This document shows, piece by piece, positions 1 through 5,049 of a stretch of DNA of 5,049 nt (positions are counted from its first letter, which is position 1; every line of letters starts with the position of its first letter). Below the pieces are notes generated by a model that was not told the DNA's origin, ran no database searches, and saw only the letters and a list, made by a program, of their open reading frames with translations. The position numbers and the translations under genes were made by a program. The stretch lies in assembly GCA_947564495.1 (NCBI GenBank), contig CANOCD010000123.1, positions 1 to 5,049 of the forward strand. The letters run 5' to 3'. This stretch comes from an uncultured Angelakisella sp. (GTDB lineage: Bacteria > Bacillota > Clostridia > Oscillospirales > Ruminococcaceae).

Positions 1-3000
1 CAGCTTCTGCTCCAGCTCCCCGATGTCCAGCTTCAGCAGCTTGCTGACCCCTTCCTCCTCCATGGTCACCCCGTAGAGGACGTCGGCCCCCTCCATGGTG
101 CCCCGGCGGTGGGTGATGGCGATGAACTGGGTCTTGTCGGTCATCCGGCGCATATAGGCGGCGAAGCGGTTGACGTTCACCTCGTCCAGGGCCGCCTCGA
201 TCTCGTCGATGAGGACGAAGGGGGCGGGGTTCACCTTGAGGATGGCAAAGTAGATGCAGATGGCCACGATGGCCTTCTCCCCGCCGGAAAGGAGGGAGAG
301 CCCCACCATCTTCCCCGAGGGCTGGACAAAGATGTCGATGCCCGTCTCCAGGGGGAGACTGGGGTCGGTGAGCTTCAGCTCCCCCCGGCCGCCGCCGAAC
401 AGCTCGGTAAAGATGGTGCCGAAGTGGTGGTTGATGGCGTCGAACTTCTCCAGGAAGATGCGGCTCATCTCCTGGGAAAGGTCCCCGATGAGTTTTCCCA
501 GCTCCTCCTTGGACCGCTCCACGTCGCCGATCTGGGTCTTGTAGAAGTTGTACCGTTCCGCCACCTCCTTGTACTCTTCGATGGCGGCCACGTTGACGGC
601 GCCCAGGCCCCGGATGCGGTTTTTCAGCTCCCCCAGCCTCCGCTGGGCGGCCTGGGGGTCCTCCAGGGGGATGGCCAGGGCGGCGGCCTCGGTCTTGGTG
701 ATCTCGTACTCGTCCCACATCTTGGAGAGGATGGTGTCGCTCTCCCCGGACATGGTGGCCCTCCGTTCCTCCAGCCGGGCCAGCTCCCCGGAAAGGTCCT
801 CCCTCCTGGCGTTGAGCTTCTTTTCCTCCTGGCGGAGCCGGGTGGTCTCGGCCTCGCACCGGTTCCGCTCCCCGGTCCTTTGGGCAATCTCCTCCCCCAG
901 CCCCCGGACACGCTCCTGGCTGCCGGCGACGGTGGCGGTGATCTCCTCGATCTCGGCCTCCAGGGCGGCGTTCTGCTCTTCCAGCCCGGCAATCTGCCGC
1001 CGGAAATCTTCCAGCTGGGCTTCGCTCCCCTCCTGGCTCTCCAGGAGGTTTTGGAGGGCCAGCTCCATGGCCTCCTGGTCCTTCTCCATGGCGGCAAAGG
1101 CGATCTGTTTCCGGGAGAGTTCCTCTGTAAAGGTATCCGCTTTTTCAGCGGCTTCCTTCTGGTTTTCCGCCGCTTTTTGGAGTTCCCGCTCCACCTCCTC
1201 CAGGCTGGCGGCAAGTTTTTCCACCAGCTCCCCGGAGGTGAGCTCTTTGCCCCGCAGTTCCTCCACCCGGGCGGTGAGGGCGTCAAACTCCCGAAGGGAC
1301 TGCTCCCCCAACTCCTCCGCTTCGGTGACGCTGATGGTCAGGCGGCGGAGTTCGGCGTTGGCCGCCGCCAGGTCCTCCCCGGCGGTACGGCTCTCCCCCT
1401 CCACCCCTTCCACCAGGGCGTTGATGGCCGCTGTCTCCTGGCGCAGGGCGGTCAGGCTCCCCTCCAGTTCCTTGGACTTTTGGGCAAGTTCCCTGGCCTC
1501 CTTCTGCAGCTTTTCGATCTCGCTTTTCCGGCTCAGGATGCTGGCGTTCTTCCCAACATAGCCGCCGGTCATGGAACCCCCGGCGTTGACCACCTGGCCG
1601 TCCAGGGTCACCACCCGGAAGCGGTGGCTGTATTTTTTGGCGATGGCCACGGCGGCGTCCAGGTCCTCGGCGATAACGGTGCGGCCCAACAGGTTCCGGA
1701 TGATCCCGGCGAAGCGGCTGTCGTACCCCGCCAGCTCCGAGGCGACGCCCCGGTAACCGGGGCAGTTCTCCAGCCCCTGCTCGGAAAGCGTCCTCCCCTG
1801 GACCGCCGTGAGGGGCAGGAAGGTACACCGCCCCGCCTTGGCGTCCACAAGGATGCGGATGGCCCGTTTGGCCACCCCCTCGTCCTCCACCACGATGTTC
1901 TGCATGGCGGCCCCCAGGGCGATCTCGATGGCGGTGACGTACTCCTTCTCCACCCGGATCAGCTCCGAGACCGGCCCGATCACCCCCCGAAGGGAGCCTG
2001 CGGCGGCGTGCTTCATCACCGTTTTGACGCTGTTCTGGAACCCCTCCAGGTTCCGCTCCATATCGGAGAGGAGCTGGGCCCGCTGGAGCTTTTCCCCGGC
2101 GGCCCGGTCCAGGGCCCGCTGTTCCTCCTCCATCTTGGCCAGCTTTTCCTGGCGGCCCTTCTGTTTATAGAGGTAGCCGTTCTTGGTGTTGGCCAGCCCC
2201 TCCAGACGCTCGGTGAGTTCCTCCACAAAGGCTTTGCAGCTCTTCTGCTCCTCCCGAAGCTGGGCAAGGCGCTGGTCCTTCTGCTTCACCTGGTCCCGGA
2301 GGGCGTCCAGCCGGGCCACCGTCTCCCCGATAAGGGTGGCGGAGGTCTCGCTGGAGACCCGGGCGCCGGCGATCTCCCCCTGGATCGTCTCCCGCTGCAT
2401 CCCCAGGGAGGTCTGGACGGCGGCGAGCCGTTCCTGTTCCCCCCGGAGGGCGGCAAGCCGTTCCTGGCCGGAGCGGATGGCCTCCGCTTCCTCCTTTACC
2501 CGCCGGGCGTGGTCCTGGGCGGCGGTCCGGGCCTCCCGGACCCGCCCGGCCAAGGTCTCCCGGTCGCTGGCGCTGTCCGCCAGGCGCTTTTCCAGGGACT
2601 GGATGCTTGTCCGGTTGTGGCCCATGTCGTTATTCTTGACGGCGATGTCCGTCTTGGCGGAGGAGACGGCCTCCTCCACCGATTTGATCTCCTGGCGCTT
2701 GGCGTCGATAAAGACGGCGCAGTCCTGCATCTCCCGGCTGAGGGCGTCAAGCTCCTCCTCCAGCTGGTACAGGCTGGCCTGGACGCTGTTCCGGTCATTT
2801 TTGCAGACCAGGATCTTGTCCTCCTGGGCGTGGAGGTCCCGGCGGAGCTTTTCCAGCCGCTCCAGCCAGAGGGAGATCTCCAGCGTCTTTTTCTCCTCCG
2901 AAAGGACCAAAAACTGCTGGGCCTTCTCCGACTGGGCCTTGAGGGGGCCCACCCGGTCCTCCAGTTCCCCCATGATGTCCCGGAGGCGGACAAGGTTCTC

Positions 3001-3555
3001 CTCCGCCTGGGAAAGGCGGCGCTCCGCCTCCCCCTTGCGGTAGCGGAACTTGGAGATGCCGGCGGCCTCCTCGAAGATCTCCCGGCGCTGGGTGCTCTTG
3101 GCCCCCACGATGTCCCCGATCTTCCCCTGCTCGATGATGGAGTAGCCATCCCGGCCAAGGCCGGTGTCCATAAAGATCTCGTTGATGTCCCTCAGGCGCA
3201 CCAGGTTGTTGTTCACCCGGTACTCGCTCTCCCCGCTGCGGTACAGCTTCCGGGTGAGGATCACCTCGTCGCTGTCCACGTCGATGCTGCGGTCGGTATT
3301 GTCGATGAACAGGGAGACCCAGGTGTAGCCCATGGGGTTCCTGTTTTTGGTGCCGCCAAAGATGACGTCCTCCATCTTGGCGCCCCGGAGCGACTTGCTG
3401 GACTGCTCCCCGAACACCCACTTGATGGCGTCGCTGATGTTGCTCTTTCCGCTGCCGTTGGGCCCCACCACGGCGGTGATGCCGTCGTCAAAGGTCAGCT
3501 TGGTGCGGTCGGCAAAGGATTTGAATCCCTGTAACTCGATCCCCCTCAGCCGCAT
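1..3555 (-). CDS. smc: Chromosome partition/condensation ATPase Smc (3' end cut by window edge)
   Basis: Smc is the ABC-type ATPase of the bacterial condensin complex. With ScpA and ScpB it forms a DNA-entrapping ring that compacts the nucleoid and helps separate sister chromosomes. Reading the minus strand from the ATG at 3555 gives 1185 codons with no stop. Known Smc proteins are close to 1190 residues, so only a few residues and the stop are missing. The N-terminal ATPase half has the Walker A motif GPNGSGKSN (31-39), the conserved Arg57 and the Q-loop region SIIEQGK (139-145). Heptad-like, Glu/Lys/Leu/Ala-rich coiled-coil arms cover about 170-515 and 670-1030, separated by a hinge (about 520-665) ending in GGSMTGG (659-665). 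The C-terminal half has the signature LSLLSGGE (1086-1093), Walker B FVLIDE (1113-1118), D-loop ALDE (1122-1125) and His1149. All catalytic elements are present. The ATG follows a strong Shine-Dalgarno and overlaps the upstream gene by 10 bases, so co-translation is likely. Confidence 0.98.
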   Translation of the reverse strand, partial: MRLRGIELQGFKSFADRTKLTFDDGITAVVGPNGSGKSNISDAIKWVFGEQSSKSLRGAKMEDVIFGGTKNRNPMGYTWVSLFIDNTDRSIDVDSDEVILTRKLYRSGESEYRVNNNLVRLRDINEIFMDTGLGRDGYSIIEQGKIGDIVGAKSTQRREIFEEAAGISKFRYRKGEAERRLSQAEENLVRLRDIMGELEDRVGPLKAQSEKAQQFLVLSEEKKTLEISLWLERLEKLRRDLHAQEDKILVCKNDRNSVQASLYQLEEELDALSREMQDCAVFIDAKRQEIKSVEEAVSSAKTDIAVKNNDMGHNRTSIQSLEKRLADSASDRETLAGRVREARTAAQDHARRVKEEAEAIRSGQERLAALRGEQERLAAVQTSLGMQRETIQGEIAGARVSSETSATLIGETVARLDALRDQVKQKDQRLAQLREEQKSCKAFVEELTERLEGLANTKNGYLYKQKGRQEKLAKMEEEQRALDRAAGEKLQRAQLLSDMERNLEGFQNSVKTVMKHAAAGSLRGVIGPVSELIRVEKEYVTAIEIALGAAMQNIVVEDEGVAKRAIRILVDAKAGRCTFLPLTAVQGRTLSEQGLENCPGYRGVASELAGYDSRFAGIIRNLLGRTVIAEDLDAAVAIAKKYSHRFRVVTLDGQVVNAGGSMTGGYVGKNASILSRKSEIEKLQKEARELAQKSKELEGSLTALRQETAAINALVEGVEGESRTAGEDLAAANAELRRLTISVTEAEELGEQSLREFDALTARVEELRGKELTSGELVEKLAASLEEVERELQKAAENQKEAAEKADTFTEELSRKQIAFAAMEKDQEAMELALQNLLESQEGSEAQLEDFRRQIAGLEEQNAALEAEIEEITATVAGSQERVRGLGEEIAQRTGERNRCEAETTRLRQEEKKLNARREDLSGELARLEERRATMSGESDTILSKMWDEYEITKTEAAALAIPLEDPQAAQRRLGELKNRIRGLGAVNVAAIEEYKEVAERYNFYKTQIGDVERSKEELGKLIGDLSQEMSRIFLEKFDAINHHFGTIFTELFGGGRGELKLTDPSLPLETGIDIFVQPSGKMVGLSLLSGGEKAIVAICIYFAILKVNPAPFVLIDEIEAALDEVNVNRFAAYMRRMTDKTQFIAITHRRGTMEGADVLYGVTMEEEGVSKLLKLDIGELEQKL

Positions 3556-4598
3556 ACAACACCTCCCTGGTCATCTTTCCGTTCCTCGTTGCGATACAAG
3601 ATCAAAAAGTCCTCCTCTATCCCGGCGCCGGCCCGGATGGTCAGTCCCGGCCACCGCCGGCGAAGCTCTGCAAGATTCCTTTTCCCTTGGCCTGCCGCCT
3701 GGGACAGGAGCCGGGGGGGCACCAAGACCTCCGGTGTCCCCTCTTTTCCCTCCGCCTCCAAACGGCGGAGGAGCCGTTCCAGGAACAGGCGGCCACGGCA
3801 GAGTTCCCCCAAGGCGGGATGAAAGCATCCCCCCAGGGCCCTTTGGGCCGTCCCGTTCTCATTGTGGAGCCCCAGGCGGATCACCCGGATGCCCCGCTCC
3901 TCAAACATCCCAAGGAGCCGGGCGCAGAGCTCCACCGTCTCGTCCAGGCCGGGGGGCTGATACTCCCCAGATTCCATCCGCCGGGCCAGTTCGGTCCAGG
4001 GAAAGACCACCGTGGGGTAGATCCGCACCGTGTCCGGCTCCAAAGCCGCAAGGCCCAGGCCGGTGTTCCAGTCCATTTCCGGGCTGCTTTGGTACAGCCC
4101 GGTCATCATCTGGAGCCCCAGGGAAAAGCCCTTTTCCCTGACGAGCCCCGCCGCCCGGCGGACGTCCTCCCCGGTGTGGCCTCTGCCATTGGCCTCCAAT
4201 ACCCTATTATACAGGGATTGGGCCCCAAGCTCAATAGCCTGGACCCCGTAGTTTTCCAATATCTGCAAAATTTCCCCGTCGATGGCGTCGGGCCGGGTGG
4301 AGATCCGTATCCCGCCGAACCGGGGGTCCCCCCGAAAGGGCTGCGCCGCCTCCAGGAGGGCGATCATCTCCTCCCGGGGGATGGCGGTGAAGCTGCCCCC
4401 GAAAAAGGCGATCTCGGCGGTCCCGAACCGGGGCGGGAGCCCCGCCAGGGCCTCCCGGCAGAGGGCCGTGACCTCCCCCGGGGAGGGGGCCCTTTGGGTC
4501 CCGGAGATGGCCCGCTGGTCGCAGAAGCTGCACCGGTGGGGACAGCCCTTGTGGGGCACAAAGACAGGGATGTTGGCGTGCAGAACTTTCTCTGTCAC
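3546..4598 (-). CDS. Elp3-like radical SAM protein without acetyltransferase domain
   Basis: This 350-residue protein has the radical SAM cysteine motif GCPHRCSFC (Cys19, Cys23, Cys26), which binds the 4Fe-4S cluster that cleaves S-adenosylmethionine. Other Elp3-type blocks follow in order: FFGGSFT (65-71, the SAM-contacting GGSF-like motif), ISTRPD (99-104), ELGAQS (123-128), LQMMTGLYQS (162-171), VRIYPTVV (191-198) and RLGLHNENG (241-249). The tail (about 255-335) looks like the C-terminal extension of bacterial Elp3-like proteins. True Elp3 is about 550 residues and carries a GNAT acetyltransferase domain for tRNA wobble-uridine modification; that domain is absent, so the real substrate is unknown. 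The start is GTG at 4598, the first available in this frame; the next in-frame Met (78) lies beyond the cysteine motif. The GTGA overlap with the rnc stop points to coupled translation. RNA modification is a plausible guess only. Confidence 0.9.
   Translation of the reverse strand: MTEKVLHANIPVFVPHKGCPHRCSFCDQRAISGTQRAPSPGEVTALCREALAGLPPRFGTAEIAFFGGSFTAIPREEMIALLEAAQPFRGDPRFGGIRISTRPDAIDGEILQILENYGVQAIELGAQSLYNRVLEANGRGHTGEDVRRAAGLVREKGFSLGLQMMTGLYQSSPEMDWNTGLGLAALEPDTVRIYPTVVFPWTELARRMESGEYQPPGLDETVELCARLLGMFEERGIRVIRLGLHNENGTAQRALGGCFHPALGELCRGRLFLERLLRRLEAEGKEGTPEVLVPPRLLSQAAGQGKRNLAELRRRWPGLTIRAGAGIEEDFLILYRNEERKDDQGGVVCG
3560..3568 (-). promoter_or_regulatory. Shine-Dalgarno of smc
   Basis: On the minus strand the sequence AGGGAGGTG lies just before the smc ATG, with 6 bases between its GGAGG core and the start codon. 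It is embedded in the last codons of the upstream radical SAM gene. It fixes the smc start at 3555 and gives smc its own strong ribosome entry in addition to any coupling through the overlap. Confidence 0.85.
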
Positions 4599-4613
4599 TC
4601 TCCCATGAGCTCC
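4595..4613 (-). promoter_or_regulatory. rnc stop / radical SAM start overlap (GTGA) with a weak ribosome site
   Basis: The radical SAM start GTG (4598-4596) shares bases with the rnc stop TGA (4597-4595). The best Shine-Dalgarno-like match upstream is GGAG at 4613-4610, 11 bases from the GTG, which is rather far; a second GGGAG touches the start codon and is too close. With no well-placed site, translation probably relies largely on ribosomes finishing rnc. This is inferred from the arrangement. Confidence 0.55.
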
Positions 4614-5049
4614 AGAGCCTCCTTGGCGGCCAGCTGTTCGGCCCCCTTCTTGCTCCGGGACTCCCCCCTGCCGATGACGTTGCTGTTGAGGCGCACCTCC
4701 ACCACGAAGTGCTTGTCGTGGTCGGGCCCGTCCTCCCCCACCAGGACGTAGCTCACCCGCTCCTCGGGGTTCTTCTGGACGATCTCCTGGAGCATGGTCT
4801 TGTAGTCCACAAAGGCCCCCCGGTCCCCGGTGTCCAGCTCCTCCCGAACGAACCGGAGGACGAACTTCCCGGCGGGCTCCAGCCCCCCGTCCAGAAAGAT
4901 GGCGGCGATGAGGGCCTCAAAGGCGTCGGAGACAATGGAAGGCCGGGTCCGCCCCCCCATCTGCTCCTCCCCACGGCCCAGGTAGAGTTCCTCCCCCAGG
5001 CCGATCTCCTGGGCAAAGCGGAAGAGGGACTTTTCGCAGACCATGGAGG
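4595..5049 (-). CDS. rnc: Ribonuclease III, C-terminal two-thirds (5' end cut by window edge)
   Basis: RNase III cleaves double-stranded RNA and matures rRNA precursors and some mRNAs in the cytoplasm as a homodimer. The frame is open to the right edge, so the true start and the HNxxEFLGD-type signature helix lie outside. RNase III is usually about 230-250 residues, so roughly 80-100 are missing. Numbering from the internal Met at 5044, which is not the start because it sits inside the conserved region before CEKSL, the visible part of the catalytic domain has GRGEEQMGGR (23-32) and SDAFEALIAAIFLDGG (39-54). Asp40 and Glu43 there match the second pair of metal-binding acidic residues. A full dsRNA-binding domain follows (about 78-147), beginning DYKTMLQEIVQK and ending in the RNA-contacting helix SKKGAEQLAAKEAL (131-144). 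The stop TGA overlaps the GTG start of the next gene by 4 bases. Confidence 0.97.
   Translation of the reverse strand, partial: SMVCEKSLFRFAQEIGLGEELYLGRGEEQMGGRTRPSIVSDAFEALIAAIFLDGGLEPAGKFVLRFVREELDTGDRGAFVDYKTMLQEIVQKNPEERVSYVLVGEDGPDHDKHFVVEVRLNSNVIGRGESRSKKGAEQLAAKEALELMGE

Noticed and set aside
624..1286. Minus-strand open frames inside smc in other registers (also 1283-1828, 2496-3158, 2795-3421)
   Set aside because: Pro/Gly/Arg-rich translations without motifs, overlapping the intact Smc frame; the true frame is continuous, so they are not pieces of a frameshifted gene.
548..1561. Plus-strand open frame of 337 codons, and similar plus-strand frames at 1808-2170 and 2183-3043
   Set aside because: Ser/Arg/Ala-rich low-complexity translations without domains, lying wholly opposite smc; they are out-of-register shadows of a GC-rich coding sequence.
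3837..4499. The 12-base string gggccctttggg occurs twice in the radical SAM gene (near 3837 and near 4487)
   Set aside because: Both copies encode the same Gln-Arg-Ala codons in the coding frame and there are no further copies at regular spacing; chance in GC-rich coding DNA is the simplest explanation.
3687..4751. Plus-strand open frame of 354 codons opposite the radical SAM gene and the end of rnc
   Set aside because: It starts at TTG, is in codon register with the radical SAM gene on the other strand, crosses a gene boundary and has no recognisable domain.
5042..5044. ATG at 5044 as the start of a short 149-residue RNase III-like protein
   Set aside because: The frame stays open to the window edge and this Met lies inside the conserved catalytic domain, so it is an internal residue of a normal RNase III.
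1..5049. Possible promoters, terminators, tRNA genes, CRISPR arrays or mobile elements
   Set aside because: The three genes overlap with no free DNA between them, and I saw no hairpin followed by a T-run, no regular repeat-spacer pattern and no transposase-like sequence.

Overview
The window is an ordinary, tightly packed stretch of core bacterial chromosome. All three genes lie on the minus strand and read from right to left: the 3' part of rnc (RNase III), a GTG-started Elp3-like radical SAM protein, and smc (chromosome condensation ATPase), which runs off the left edge. The order rnc - radical SAM - smc is, from general knowledge, a familiar arrangement in Clostridia, where ftsY usually follows smc. 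The very GC-rich sequence, the third-position C/G preference and the strong Shine-Dalgarno before smc suggest a high-GC gut-type clostridium (Oscillospiraceae and relatives such as Flavonifractor or Oscillibacter). This placement is an inference from gene order and composition, not from a marker gene.

Layout: positions 5049-4595 hold the C-terminal half of the RNase III catalytic domain plus the complete double-stranded-RNA-binding domain. Positions 4598-3546 hold a 350-residue radical SAM enzyme with a CxxxCxxC iron-sulfur motif. Positions 3555-1 hold 1185 uninterrupted codons of Smc, including both ATPase halves, both coiled-coil arms and the hinge; only the last few residues and the stop can be missing. 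The genes overlap by 4 and 10 bases, so no intergenic DNA exists and no promoter, terminator, RNA gene, repeat array or mobile element is seen.

The genes are probably co-transcribed and translationally coupled. Smc organises the chromosome with ScpA and ScpB. RNase III processes rRNA and other structured RNA. The radical SAM protein is related to the tRNA-modifying Elp3 family, but its substrate is unknown. I found no evidence of a novel system. The most useful points are the uncharacterised radical SAM protein, the near-total avoidance of TTA, CTA and TCA codons, and the very long antisense open frame this avoidance creates, which could be mistaken for a gene.
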